A stretch of 64,000 bases of DNA from Arsenophonus melophagi. Lineage in GTDB: Bacteria; Pseudomonadota; Gammaproteobacteria; Enterobacterales; Enterobacteriaceae. The notes under the pieces are model-generated. The model did not search any database and was not told where the DNA came from. It saw only the letters and a list, made by a program, of their open reading frames with translations. This document shows positions 19,412 to 29,264 of this stretch, piece after piece. Location of the stretch: positions 43,110 through 107,109 of the forward strand of contig JAVYJS010000002.1 in assembly GCA_032378655.1 (NCBI GenBank), given 5' to 3'. Position numbers and translations under genes: made by a program. The first letter of the stretch is position 1; each line of letters opens with the position of its first letter.

Positions 19412-19445
19412 TACTACAAAGCCTCCATTAGGAGGCTTTGTAGTA
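19412..19445 (-). terminator. pheST attenuator-like hairpin
   Basis: A perfect 15-bp stem (19412-19426 with 19431-19445) with a 4-nt loop and GC-rich core CCTCC/GGAGG, between rplT and pheS. In E. coli this gap carries the pheM leader and attenuator of pheST. The stem's descending arm reads GGAGGCTTTGTAG in the transcript; the U-run is poor, so termination strength is uncertain. Confidence 0.55.
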
Positions 19446-19576
19446 GGGTTTTCAAAATATGAAAGCCAAAATGTTATAGCTATAAAATAAAAACAACAAA
19501 AATTACATTTTGCAAGCATTTACTGCTTACTACATTTTCTATTTGATAGAAATGTATCATTAATAACAATGTATTA

Positions 19577-19600
19577 TCAATCATAAAATATGGCTTTCAT
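19577..19600 (-). CDS. pheM: Possible decayed pheM leader peptide
   Basis: A 7-codon frame MKAIFYD, 19 bp after the rplT stop, in the place of E. coli pheM ([14 protein letters not shown]). It resembles the start of that peptide but keeps only one Phe codon before the stop, so Phe-dependent attenuation would be weakened or lost. No strong ribosome-binding site is seen. Confidence 0.25.
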   Translation of the reverse strand: MKAIFYD

Positions 19601-19618
19601 TTATTCTTAGATCTTAGC

Positions 19619-19984
19619 TTAACTAGCTGAAGTTAATATATTTTTGCTTTTTTCAAGCAATACTGAAAAGGCAAGTGGATCAAAAACAGCAATATCAGAT
19701 AAGATCTTACGATCAATATTAATAGAGGCTTTCTTTAAACCATTAATAAAGCAGCTATAAGATAAACCATGCTGACGAGTAGCAGCATTAATACGTGCAA
19801 TCCATAACTGACGAAATTGACGCTTACGCTGGCGGCGGTCTCGGTAAGCATATTGTCCAGCTTTAATTACTGCTTGACAAGCAACACGATAGACACGCGA
19901 ACGAGCGCCATAGTAACCTTTTGCTTGCTTTAATATTTTTTTGTGACGCGCTCGAGCTATTATACCGCGTTTTACGCGAGCCAT
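19619..19984 (-). CDS. rplT: 50S ribosomal protein L20
   Basis: 121 residues (118 in E. coli). Starts MARVKRGIIARARHKKILKQ, with the strongly basic N-terminal extension that threads into 23S rRNA and the globular C-terminal domain (INAATRQHGLSYSCFINGLK). In E. coli L20 represses its own operon by binding upstream of rpmI. Conserved order infC-rpmI-rplT. Confidence 0.97.
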   Translation of the reverse strand: MARVKRGIIARARHKKILKQAKGYYGARSRVYRVACQAVIKAGQYAYRDRRQRKRQFRQLWIARINAATRQHGLSYSCFINGLKKASINIDRKILSDIAVFDPLAFSVLLEKSKNILTSAS

Positions 19985-20038
19985 ATACTTCTCCTTTACT
20001 TAAAATTGAGGTTGATCATTTTAAAATAAAAACCCATA

Positions 20039-20236
20039 TTATGCATATGGTAAACACTGTACTATCAAACCTTGATTATCTTTCGATACTAGGGTTTTTT
20101 GTCGTAAATGACGTTTACGCTTAGTTAGTTTTTTAGTCATAATATGATTATGGTTTGCGTGTTTGTGCTTAAAACTGCCGCCCGCAGTTTTTTTAAATCG
20201 TTTTGCCACACTGCGTACTGTTTTAATCTTTGGCAT
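20039..20236 (-). CDS. rpmI: 50S ribosomal protein L35
   Basis: 65 residues, MPKIKTVRSVAKRFKKTAGG at the N-terminus, matching bacterial L35 in length and basic composition. Lies between infC and rplT in the standard operon order. Confidence 0.97.
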   Translation of the reverse strand: MPKIKTVRSVAKRFKKTAGGSFKHKHANHNHIMTKKLTKRKRHLRQKTLVSKDNQGLIVQCLPYA

Positions 20237-20327
20237 GATAACTATCCACTTTGTATTGTTAATACTAATGTTGACTAGAAAGACACACTATTGCTTCTAA
20301 AATAGAATATCTATCTTGATGGTCGAA

Positions 20328-20867
20328 CTATTTCTTTTTTGGTGCAAGGACCATGATCATCTGCCGGCCTTCGATCTTATTTGGAAAAGATTCGACGATT
20401 GAAATCTCATCTAAATCATTTTTAATACGATGAATCATATTAATTCCAATTTTTTGATGCGCCATTTCACGACCACGAAATCGTAATGTGATCTTAGCTT
20501 TATCGCCATCTTTTAGAAAACGCATCAGATTACGTAGTTTGATTTGATAATCGCCTTCATCTGTACCAGGGCGGAATTTAATTTCCTTTACCTGAATAAC
20601 TTTTTGTTTCTTTTTTTGTTCTCTAAGCGATTTTCGCTTCTCATAGAGAAATTTTCCGTAATCCATGATACGGCAAACAGGCGGTTCGGCATTTGGACTG
20701 ATTTCAACTAAATCAACACTAGCTTGCTCTGCTTTGGCCAGAGCTTCCTTTATACTGACAATACCAATCTGTTCGCCGTTTAAACCAGTTAAACGAACCT
20801 CAGAAGCACGAATCCCATTATTAATACGATTTGGGCGTATCGTTTGAGTTCTTTTTCCGCCTTTAAT
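20328..20867 (-). CDS. infC: Translation initiation factor IF-3 (AUU start)
   Basis: 179 residues when read from the ATT at 20867. A start at the internal ATG (20666) would discard the N-terminal domain, yet the sequence upstream translates without interruption into IF3: KGGKRTQTIRPNRINNGIRA, then DLVEISPNAEPPVCRIMDYG. E. coli infC likewise uses AUU, 3 bp after thrS, through which IF3 represses its own translation; the spacing here is also 3 bp. A strong GGAGG precedes the start, overlapping the thrS end. The C-terminal 30S-binding domain (QVKEIKFRPGTDEGDYQIK to MIMVLAPKKK) is intact. Confidence 0.95.
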   Translation of the reverse strand: MKGGKRTQTIRPNRINNGIRASEVRLTGLNGEQIGIVSIKEALAKAEQASVDLVEISPNAEPPVCRIMDYGKFLYEKRKSLREQKKKQKVIQVKEIKFRPGTDEGDYQIKLRNLMRFLKDGDKAKITLRFRGREMAHQKIGINMIHRIKNDLDEISIVESFPNKIEGRQMIMVLAPKKK

Positions 20868-20870
20868 ACC

Positions 20871-22793
20871 TTATTCCTCCAGTTGATAAATACGAAAAGT
20901 GTGAATTTCATCTAACACTTTTTCTACAAATGTTGTGACGTCAAATGTTCCTAAATCCTTCCCATAACGGCTTCGAACAGACACCGTATTTGATTCAACT
21001 TCTTTATTTCCACAAACCAATATATACGGTACACGACGCAAGGTATGCTCACGAATTTTAAAGCCTATTTTCTTGTTTCTCAAGTCTGCTTTTACACGAA
21101 GACCACACTTACTCAATTCTTCTGCTATTTTTTTTACAAAATTTCCTTGGCTATCAGTAATGTTTGTGATTACCATTTGTAATGGTGCTAACCAGGTTGG
21201 GAAAAAACCAGCATATTGTTCAGTTAAAATCCCAATAAAACGTTCCAGTGATCCTAAAATAGCACGATGGATCATAACAGGAACATGACGTTCATTATGC
21301 TTATCTATATAATAAGCTCCTAAACGACTTGGTAATGCGAAGTCAAGTTGTACAGTACCACATTGCCAAGCTCGATCTAAACAGTCATAAAGCGTAAATT
21401 CAATTTTAGGACCATAAAATGCACCTTCACTATGCTGATAATCAAATTTAATATCTGTTAAAGCCTTGGCAAGATCACTTTCTGCACGATCCCATTGCAT
21501 ATCAGTACCTATCCGTTTTTCTGGTCTTGTTGATAATTTAACAGCAATTTTTTCAAAACCAAAAGTTGCATAAACATCATAAATCATTTTAATACAACTT
21601 TTTACTTCGGATAAAATCTGATCTTCAGTACAAAAAATATGTGCATCATCTTGAGTAAAACTACGTACACGCATTAATCCATGCAAAGCACCTGATGGCT
21701 CATTACGATGACAATTACCAAACTCTGCCATACGTAATGGTAAATCGCAATAAGACTTCAAGCCTTGATTAAAGATCTGTACATGACCTGGGCAGTTCAT
21801 CGGTTTTATGCAATATTCTCGGTTTTCCGATGATGTTGTAAACATATTTTCTTTATAATTTTCCCAGTGGCCTGTTTTTTCCCAAAGGATGCGATCCATC
21901 ATTAACGGACCTTTGACTTCTTGGTATTGATATTCATTCAATTTAGTACGAAGAAAGGCTTCTATTTCACGAAATATTACCAAACCATCATTATGCCAAA
22001 ATACCATACTTGGCGCTTCTTCTTGCATATGATAAAGATCAAGCTGCTTACCTATCTTACGATGATCACGTTGAGCTGATTCTTTTAAACGTAATAAGTA
22101 ATTAGTTAACTGGTTTTTATTAGCCCACGCTGTTCCATAGATCCTTTGTAACATTTTGTTTTTACTGTTACCACGCCAATAGACGCCAGATACTTTTTGT
22201 AATTTGAAGTAATGACAAAAACGCATGTTAGGTACATGCGGTCCACGACACATATCAATATATTCTTCATGCAGATAAATTCCTAGATCATCATTTTTAT
22301 TAATACTTTCATCTAAAATTTTAACTTTATAATCTTCGCCTCGAGCAACAAATGTATCTCTTGCTTGTTGCCAACTAACTTGCTTTGTGATAACATCATA
22401 GTTCTTTTTAGCAAGTTCTCGCATTCTTTGCTCAAGGATTTTTAAATCTCTTTGACTGAAAGGATGTCCAAAATCAATATCATAATAAAAACCATTTTCA
22501 ATGGTAAGCCCAGTTGCCATTTTAGTTGTAGGCCATAGTTGTTTAATTGCATGACCAAGTAAATGTGCACATGAATGCCGAATAATCTCTATACCCTCTT
22601 GATCCTTATTGGTAATAAAATCTAATTGAGCATGATCATCAATCAACTCACTTGCATCAACAAGTTTACCATTAACTCGACCGGCTATGCAGGATTTTGC
22701 AAGCTCTGAGCTAATATCATGTGCAATATCTATGACTGAAATAGCATGTCCATACTTACGTTGACTTCCGTCAATAAGGGTAATCAATGGCAT
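20871..22793 (-). CDS. thrS: Threonyl-tRNA synthetase
   Basis: 640 residues (642 in E. coli). TGS domain at about 1-60, editing domain with HSCAHLLGHAIKQLWP (about 72-87), class II catalytic core with zinc-binding Cys in MNCPGHVQIFNQG, motif 2 RNEPSGALHGLMRVRSFTQDD, and anticodon-binding domain with TLRRVPYILVCG. First gene of the thrS-infC-rpmI-rplT-pheST-ihfA string. A hairpin about 80-120 nt upstream may be a leader element. Confidence 0.97.
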   Translation of the reverse strand: MPLITLIDGSQRKYGHAISVIDIAHDISSELAKSCIAGRVNGKLVDASELIDDHAQLDFITNKDQEGIEIIRHSCAHLLGHAIKQLWPTTKMATGLTIENGFYYDIDFGHPFSQRDLKILEQRMRELAKKNYDVITKQVSWQQARDTFVARGEDYKVKILDESINKNDDLGIYLHEEYIDMCRGPHVPNMRFCHYFKLQKVSGVYWRGNSKNKMLQRIYGTAWANKNQLTNYLLRLKESAQRDHRKIGKQLDLYHMQEEAPSMVFWHNDGLVIFREIEAFLRTKLNEYQYQEVKGPLMMDRILWEKTGHWENYKENMFTTSSENREYCIKPMNCPGHVQIFNQGLKSYCDLPLRMAEFGNCHRNEPSGALHGLMRVRSFTQDDAHIFCTEDQILSEVKSCIKMIYDVYATFGFEKIAVKLSTRPEKRIGTDMQWDRAESDLAKALTDIKFDYQHSEGAFYGPKIEFTLYDCLDRAWQCGTVQLDFALPSRLGAYYIDKHNERHVPVMIHRAILGSLERFIGILTEQYAGFFPTWLAPLQMVITNITDSQGNFVKKIAEELSKCGLRVKADLRNKKIGFKIREHTLRRVPYILVCGNKEVESNTVSVRSRYGKDLGTFDVTTFVEKVLDEIHTFRIYQLEE

Positions 22794-23804
22794 TTAAAAT
22801 CCTTAATTTAAGGTTGTGTCCAATACAAAAGAGCACATGTGTAGCAATACATTTTTATTCAGTATGAGTTAAAGTTACCACCCACATCACTTAAAGTTAT
22901 GTGGGTGGTAAAATAGTTTAATATGGAGAGAATACGCACTTGTAATAACTGGTTAAAAAATAATATCATTATATAGCTCTCATTAACAGATTAGATCTTA
23001 GTTAGTAACAAGAAAATATCAGAACACTATTGAACATAGTATTCTACTAGGTTTTTTACACTAAAAGCTCATCTTTATTTTATGTACAGATGAGCATGGA
23101 ATAAAAAGTAAAAATACTGGATGAGCTTTGCAAAATGTTCATCTGCTTTAATAGCAGAGTAATTAGTACAAATTCAAAATAGATGATTAATAATAACGAT
23201 CGAATTATATGTGTTTTAAATTTTAAAACACAGGGTAGTTCTTATACATTTTAGTGTTTAGTTTAACTACTCCGATCACACTCTCTTACTTATTATTTGC
23301 TTATCATTTATTATTTTATCAATTTCAATTTGCTTGATAAAGCAGCCAGTAAAATATCAAGTTCACACTGAACTATGTAATCATAGTTGTCTAAAGTAAA
23401 TACTTTAGAACAGGAAAGCCTAATAAACAATTTTTATAATCATATTAAGTCAAGTGTGTTTATCAGAAGTTAATATAGTGTTATTGGAAGAGAATAAAAC
23501 TGCTTCATTGCAGAAGTCTTCAGCTCTTTCTGAAGAGCTGAAGGATGCCGAGATAGATATTAATAATCTAATTATCTGATATTGATCAGAATATCTAAAA
23601 CAATATTAATTATTTTAATAAATAATAATTTTATGGAGTAGTTTACTTTTATGCAACTCTGTTAATTTTTTAGTAGAAAAGCATGCTTACAATTTATTTT
23701 GTTTATCGATTTTTTATATACCTAATTCTTTTATTGACATAACTTATCATATAAAAATTAGTTATTATTACTAATACAATTCTTTAATTTTCTAAGGACA
23801 GATC
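22794..23804. other. Intergenic region between thrS and maeB
   Basis: No intact gene. Apart from the hairpin at 22875-22911 there are small inverted repeats at 23518-23543 (11-bp arms) and about 23213-23235. It must hold the divergent thrS and maeB promoters; a TTGACA at about 23733 lies about 70 bp before maeB but has no convincing -10 partner. Confidence 0.55.
22875..22911 (-). repeat. Hairpin in thrS upstream region
   Basis: 13-bp arms 22875-22887 and 22899-22911 with an 11-nt loop, GC-rich core CCACCCACAT. E. coli thrS mRNA has an operator mimicking the tRNA-Thr anticodon arm; I see no Thr anticodon in this loop, so that role is unsupported. It could also be a terminator reading in from the right. 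Confidence 0.6.
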
Positions 23805-26075
23805 ATGAATAAAAAATTAAAACAACAGGCGCTTGATTTTCATGAGTTTCCACAACCAGGTAAAATTCAAATTACCCTAAGTAAGCCATTAACGACACAG
23901 CAAGCTCTTGGGCTTGCTTATTCTCCTGGAGTTGCTTTTCCTTGTCTTGAAATAGCAAAAAATCCTTTAGCTGCTTATAAATATACGGCTAAAGGTAATT
24001 TAGTAGCAGTAGTTTCAAATGGCACAGCAGTATTAGGCCTTGGGAATATAGGTGCTTTAGCCGGAAAACCTGTCATGGAAGGTAAAGGTATTTTATTTAA
24101 AAAATTTTCTGGAATTGATGTATTTGATATTGAAATAGATGAATCTAACCCAGATAAACTAATCAATGTTATTTCTTCATTGGAACCAACATTTGGTGGA
24201 ATCAATTTAGAAGATATAAAAGCACCAGAATGTTTTTATATTGAGAAAAAACTACGTGAAAAAATGAAAATTCCGGTTTTTCATGATGATCAGCATGGTA
24301 CATCCATCATTGCAGCCGCCGCCATATTAAATGGTTTGCGCATTGTTAAGAAAAAAATAGAACGAGTACGTTTAGTTGTTTCTGGCGCAGGCGCCGCATC
24401 TATTGCTTGCATGAATTTATTGATAAGATTAGGTCTGAATCGTAGCAATATAATTGTCTGTGATTCACAAGGAGTTATTTATCGCGGTAGAGACTCAAAA
24501 ATGGATGAAACAAAATCTAGGTATGCTATTGAAGATAACGGTTTGCGTACTTTAGCTGATGCTATTCCAGATGCTGATATCTTCTTAGGCTGTTCAGCGC
24601 CAGGTGTATTAACGGCAGAAATGGTAAAATCAATGGCTTATGCCCCGCTTATCTTAGCGTTAGCCAATCCAGAACCAGAAATTCTTCCTTCCTTAGCAAA
24701 ATCTGTAAGGCCTGATGCAATTGTCTGTACTGGGCGCTCAGATTATCCAAATCAAGTAAATAACGTACTTTGTTTTCCTTTTATTTTTCGTGGTGCGTTG
24801 GACGTTGGTGCTAGCACAATTAATGAAGCTATGAAACTAGCATGTGTACAGGCTATTGCTAATTTGGTATTAGTTAAACAGAACGACTTTTTTATCTTAA
24901 CTCACGAAGAAAGGGAATTACAATTTAGCGCTGACTATATAATCCCCAAACCTTTTGATCCGCGCTTACTTGTTACAATTGCACCAGCAGTCGCTAAAGC
25001 TGCAATGGAATCAGGGGTAGCAACAAGGCCCATTGAAAACTTGCATTCTTACACAGAAAAGCTTTATGAGTTCGTTTATGGTACCAATTTATTTATGCGG
25101 CCAATTTTTTCTCTAGCACGCAAGCAGAAAAAACGGATTATATTAGTAGAAGGCGAAGAAAAACGAATATTGCATGCAGCACAAGAATTAATATCTTTAG
25201 GTGTAGCTCATCCAATTTTAATTGGCAGAACTAGTATTATTGAGCAGCAGATTAATACTCTAGGACTACAAATAAAAATTGGGGAAGATTTTGAATTAAT
25301 AAATTATGAATATGAAAAAGATCTACAAATAAAACCATATTGGAAGAAATATTTTCAATATATGCAACACAATGGTGTTTCACACAAAATAGCACGTAGA
25401 GAAATCATTAATAACCTAACATTAATCGGAACGTTGATGCTTCAAGAAAATGAAGCGGATTGTATGATTTGCGGTACTGTTGGTAGTTATCATCAACATT
25501 TTACAATCATTAAAGATACTCTTGGATTGCGTCAGAATAATTCCATTGTAGGTACCATGAATGCACTTATGTTACCTGCAGGCAATACTTTTATTGCGGA
25601 TATCTATGCGAATAATAATCCTATTCCAGAAGAACTAGCAGAACTGATATTAATGGGCGCACAAGTAGTCAGGCGCTTTGGTATAGAACCTAAAGTATTA
25701 CTATTTTCTCACTCAGGTTTTGAGTCTTCAAGCTGCCTATCAGTGAAGAAAATTCGTAAAATATTTTCACTTATTAAAATTGCTGATCCTCGATTACAAA
25801 TTGAGGATACGATGCATGATCGTTCCATGTTAGTTGAAAGCTCTCAAAAAGATATTATTACTGATAGTACATTAACAGGTACGGCCAATTTATTGATTAT
25901 GCCTAACATGGAGGCTGCGCGCATGAGTTATAATTTACTTCGTATTACTAGTTCTAATGGAGTTCCTTTAGGGCCCATATTAATGGGCATGGCAAAACCA
26001 GTCCATATTTTAACGCCTTTTGTATCAGTAAGAAATATCATTACTATGGCTGCTCTCGCAGCAGCTGAAGCCTAA
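23805..26075 (+). CDS. maeB: NADP-dependent malic enzyme with phosphotransacetylase-like domain
   Basis: 756 residues (759 in E. coli MaeB). The N-terminal malic enzyme region (about 1-425) has the SPGVAFPCLEIAKNP and VFHDDQHGTSI signatures and the nucleotide fold GAGAASIACMNLL. The C-terminal half (about 430-756) is the phosphotransacetylase-like regulatory domain (KRIILVEGEEKRIL, FIADIYANNNPIPEELAE). Decarboxylates malate to pyruvate making NADPH; in E. coli acetyl-CoA inhibits it through the C-terminal domain. Good AAGGA ribosome-binding site. Confidence 0.96.
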   Translation: MNKKLKQQALDFHEFPQPGKIQITLSKPLTTQQALGLAYSPGVAFPCLEIAKNPLAAYKYTAKGNLVAVVSNGTAVLGLGNIGALAGKPVMEGKGILFKKFSGIDVFDIEIDESNPDKLINVISSLEPTFGGINLEDIKAPECFYIEKKLREKMKIPVFHDDQHGTSIIAAAAILNGLRIVKKKIERVRLVVSGAGAASIACMNLLIRLGLNRSNIIVCDSQGVIYRGRDSKMDETKSRYAIEDNGLRTLADAIPDADIFLGCSAPGVLTAEMVKSMAYAPLILALANPEPEILPSLAKSVRPDAIVCTGRSDYPNQVNNVLCFPFIFRGALDVGASTINEAMKLACVQAIANLVLVKQNDFFILTHEERELQFSADYIIPKPFDPRLLVTIAPAVAKAAMESGVATRPIENLHSYTEKLYEFVYGTNLFMRPIFSLARKQKKRIILVEGEEKRILHAAQELISLGVAHPILIGRTSIIEQQINTLGLQIKIGEDFELINYEYEKDLQIKPYWKKYFQYMQHNGVSHKIARREIINNLTLIGTLMLQENEADCMICGTVGSYHQHFTIIKDTLGLRQNNSIVGTMNALMLPAGNTFIADIYANNNPIPEELAELILMGAQVVRRFGIEPKVLLFSHSGFESSSCLSVKKIRKIFSLIKIADPRLQIEDTMHDRSMLVESSQKDIITDSTLTGTANLLIMPNMEAARMSYNLLRITSSNGVPLGPILMGMAKPVHILTPFVSVRNIITMAALAAAEA

Positions 26076-26175
26076 ATTTAGCCTGTAGTATAAAAATAAC
26101 TAATCAGGTTCGATAGATTTAAATCTCAATAATAGTCATTGTAGAGGCGGATTATATTATGGTAATTGCAACGTT

Positions 26176-26229
26176 GCCTAAACAGAGAACAAAACATAAT
26201 TTCAATTATGTTTTGTTCTCTGTTTAGGC
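26176..26229. repeat. Perfect inverted repeat, 26-bp arms, 2-nt loop
   Basis: Arms 26176-26201 and 26204-26229 are exact reverse complements separated by TC. About 100 bp after maeB and 180 bp before dapE. No following U-tract. It could stop read-through from maeB by strength alone. Confidence 0.96.
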
Positions 26230-26407
26230 GGCAGGGTGCAATATATCCAAGTAATCTTCAAAGATTACTGACTTCTAAAGAGCAGTAGTAGTTACCTAAT
26301 CAATAGGTGATATTGAATTTTATTAGGTTTAATTGGATCAAACGAGCGTAATACTTGTCATTTTATCAAAAAATTATTAATGATTGTATACATTACAGAG
26401 GTCCACT

Positions 26408-27535
26408 ATGACTTGTCCTGTTCTTCGATTAGCACAACAACTTATTCAACAACCTTCTATCAGCCCATATGATCATGGCTGTCAGGAAATTTTAATTAAT
26501 CGATTAAAAAGAATTGGTTTTTCAATTGAAGTTATGTCATTTCATAATACTACCAATCTATGGGCATTTCATGGAAAAAAAGGTAAAACGCTAGCTTTTG
26601 CTGGACATACTGATGTTGTTCCAGCAGGGGAGATTCAAGATTGGCAATATCCTCCGTTTATACCAACATTAAATAATGGACTACTCTATGGTAGAGGAGC
26701 AGCTGATATGAAAGGTTCTATTGCAGCAATGATGATCGCTGCTGAAGGATTTATCAGTGAGTTTCCGAATCATGATGGTCGATTAGCTTTCTTAATTACA
26801 TCAGATGAAGAGGCTGATGCTACCCATGGAACGATAAAGGTGATTGATGAGTTAATTGCACGTAAAGAACAAATTGATTATTGCATTTTAGGGGAACCGT
26901 CTAGCCAAAACAAACTTGGTGACATCATAAAACATGGCCGTCGAGGTTCATTAAGTGCAAAGCTAACTATCCAAGGACTACAAGGACACGTTGCTTACCC
27001 ATATTTAGTTAATAACCCAATACATAGTTCATTAAAGTTTTTAAATGCACTAGTTAATACACAATGGGATACCGGTAATGCATTTTTCCCTCCTACCAGT
27101 ATGCAAATTTCTAATATCCATGCTGGTACTGGCAGTAGTAATACTGTTCCTGGGAAGTTAATTATACAATTCAATTTTCGCTTCAGTACCGAACTCAATG
27201 AAACAAAAATTCGCCAACAAGTTGAAGCAATACTCAGAAAATATCAACTTAATTATAAAATTAAGTGGTCATTATCAGGACAACCCTTTTTAACACAAAA
27301 AGGTAGATTAATTAATGTTGTTAGCCAGGTTATAGAGAATTATTGTGGCTATAAACCTCAGCTATCAACAAATGGTGGAACATCTGATGGCCGTTTTATT
27401 GCTAAAATTGGTGCACAAATTATTGAATTAGGTCCTTTAAATAACACAATTCATCAAGTTAATGAATGCGTCAGTGTTCTTGAATTAAAAAAATTAAGTA
27501 TTATTTATCAAAAAATAATGCAAAAAATACTTTAA
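26408..27535 (+). CDS. dapE: Succinyl-diaminopimelate desuccinylase
   Basis: 375 residues from the ATG at 26408, chosen over an ATG 24 bp upstream because the protein then starts MTCPVLRLAQQLI as in E. coli DapE (MSCPVIELTQQLI), and AGAGG stands 7 bp before it. Di-zinc M20 peptidase fold: His in AGHTDVVPAG, bridging Asp in GRGAADMKG, catalytic Glu-Glu in TSDEEADA, Zn Glu in LGEPSS, C-terminal His in NNTIHQVNE. Produces LL-diaminopimelate for peptidoglycan and lysine. Confidence 0.96.
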   Translation: MTCPVLRLAQQLIQQPSISPYDHGCQEILINRLKRIGFSIEVMSFHNTTNLWAFHGKKGKTLAFAGHTDVVPAGEIQDWQYPPFIPTLNNGLLYGRGAADMKGSIAAMMIAAEGFISEFPNHDGRLAFLITSDEEADATHGTIKVIDELIARKEQIDYCILGEPSSQNKLGDIIKHGRRGSLSAKLTIQGLQGHVAYPYLVNNPIHSSLKFLNALVNTQWDTGNAFFPPTSMQISNIHAGTGSSNTVPGKLIIQFNFRFSTELNETKIRQQVEAILRKYQLNYKIKWSLSGQPFLTQKGRLINVVSQVIENYCGYKPQLSTNGGTSDGRFIAKIGAQIIELGPLNNTIHQVNECVSVLELKKLSIIYQKIMQKIL

Positions 27536-27560
27536 CTTTTGTTAAAGTATTTTATAATGA
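27524..27560 (+). terminator. dapE intrinsic terminator
   Basis: 13-bp perfect stem (27524-27536 with 27541-27553) with loop TTTT, overlapping the dapE stop codon and followed by T-rich sequence. AT-rich stem but well placed. Confidence 0.65.
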
Positions 27561-28808
27561 ATTGCGTTATAAAGATTTCATGAAGGATTTTTCTCTTATC
27601 AGAACCTTTTAAGCCAAGGGAACGCAAATGAAAATAAGACAGTAAAAGTCAATAAATAGTTATACTATAATGGAACCTAAACATATGTTATTCCCTTAAA
27701 AGGAATCCATGTATTAATTAGCTGATTATAATGGCTCATAATTCTGCTGATGATTTATATGATATAAAAAATGCTTTCCAAGTGATAAAATTTTATCATC
27801 GTGGTTCTAATAAAAATAGAATCATGAAGAAATAGTTAGCCTGATCAAAAGAAGTAATAGCTCATGATTGCAATCTTTTTATTTTAGTAAAAACGGTATC
27901 ATGATTTATTATCATAGCTGATAGAAGACATAAAATAGTACACTATTTTCATACTAGCTTCTTATTATCATAATAAGCTTATGTCGGATGGTATTAACGC
28001 AATCTCCTATTATTGGACTAAAAAGTTTTTTGATCGTTTTTGATCTTCAAGCCAGAGAAAGACAGATAAATCATGATTACTTATTTTTATCATTGATTCA
28101 TCGATGATTCCTTTTAGCGTTACAAATTAACTAATAGCTTCTTGTATATTTATCGATTCTTGATTTCTCAAGATCCTTGAGGAATAAATACCATTTTTTT
28201 TCTAAAAAACCATGATTACTATCTATATATCTGAAACCTCTTCGGAGAAGTTAAGAACAAACATCAAAAATCTTTTGTCCTTTAATCAATCGCTCGCTAT
28301 TAAAAAGTTCAGAATTTTATTTGACCTTGTGAAGAAAATAGCAGTAATTTATTATAAGATTTATTCATTAAGTCTTAATTTGATTTGTTCAGTATTTATT
28401 TATTTAGTTTTTAGACAAAAGCAAACATACACTGCTTTGTTAAAAAAGCAGTGTATGTTTGCTTATACAATAATTATTTTCCATCGAGTTGTAATAAGAG
28501 AATGCATGCTAACAAAAGGATTATATATATGCTACTAATAATTACTACTTTTCTAAATATCTAGATTGTAATATGCATTAATTAACTTAATATGGTGATT
28601 ATTGAATTTGACTATTGTTTAATTTTTGTAAAAGTCTTTTAATATCAAGTGATTGAACTTGGCATAGCAAAAGTGTATAAAAGATTGATAACAAACTTTT
28701 TTCTAAAAAAGTTTGTTTATATAAACCTGTTATTTGAAAATACTTATACTACTCCGTGCTGTAAATCCTGTATACGAATTGAAGTATTAAATTCATAAGG
28801 TTAACAAC
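27554..28808. other. Gene desert between dapE and yeaL
   Basis: About 1.25 kb. A plus-strand open frame at 28212-28538 (108 codons) shows no recognisable domain and encloses a perfect hairpin (28429-28474), so I do not call it a gene. A further 13-bp-arm hairpin lies at about 28684-28711, placed to end yeaL transcription. Confidence 0.55.
28429..28474. repeat. Perfect inverted repeat, 20-bp arms
   Basis: Arms 28429-28448 and 28455-28474 with a 6-nt loop (GTTAAA), isolated in non-coding DNA. Confidence 0.95.
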
Positions 28809-29264
28809 TCAATAAAACTTACCAATTAATAAAGAGAGAATCCCTGCTGCAATTAATGGACCAACTGGAACACCACGAAAAACAGCAACACCTATCACTG
28901 TACCTACTAATAAACCAGTAGCTATCGACGGTTGATTAGACATCAAAGCTACACCTCTGCTACCTAACCACGAAACTAGAATACCAATGATAATCGCTAA
29001 TAACGATTTCCAATTTAAAAAAGAACTAACAACATCATATGGTGAGATTTTACCACTCGCAATAGGAGCAATGACAGTAATAGTTAAAATTAAAATCCCT
29101 ATGGTTAGTCCATACTTTTCAAGTAAAGGAAAAAAATCATTCATAGGTATAATACGAACAACTAGAAGAAATAATGTCGCTAAGGTAACAGTCATATTAT
29201 GACTGATTATTCCTAAACCAGCTAACGCTAATAAAATAAGTACTGTTGGATTAAAATGATCCAT
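28809..29264 (-). CDS. yeaL: UPF0756/DUF441 membrane protein YeaL
   Basis: 151 residues, all hydrophobic segments, about four to five membrane spans. Matches E. coli YeaL closely over the conserved tracts SFLNWKSLLAIIIG (about 83-96), VSWLGSRGVALM and GVAVFRGVPVGPLIAAGILS (about 126-145). Function unknown in the family. Its survival in a shrinking genome, isolated on both sides by more than 1 kb of dead DNA, suggests it is useful. Confidence 0.92.
   Translation of the reverse strand: MDHFNPTVLILLALAGLGIISHNMTVTLATLFLLVVRIIPMNDFFPLLEKYGLTIGILILTITVIAPIASGKISPYDVVSSFLNWKSLLAIIIGILVSWLGSRGVALMSNQPSIATGLLVGTVIGVAVFRGVPVGPLIAAGILSLLIGKFY

Noticed and set aside
22875..22911. thrS translational operator mimicking tRNA-Thr
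   Set aside because: A hairpin is present but its loop lacks a Thr anticodon and the known two-domain architecture is not recognisable.
28212..28538. 108-codon plus-strand ORF between dapE and yeaL
   Set aside because: No recognisable motif, AT-driven composition, encloses a perfect inverted repeat, no good ribosome site; probably a chance frame.
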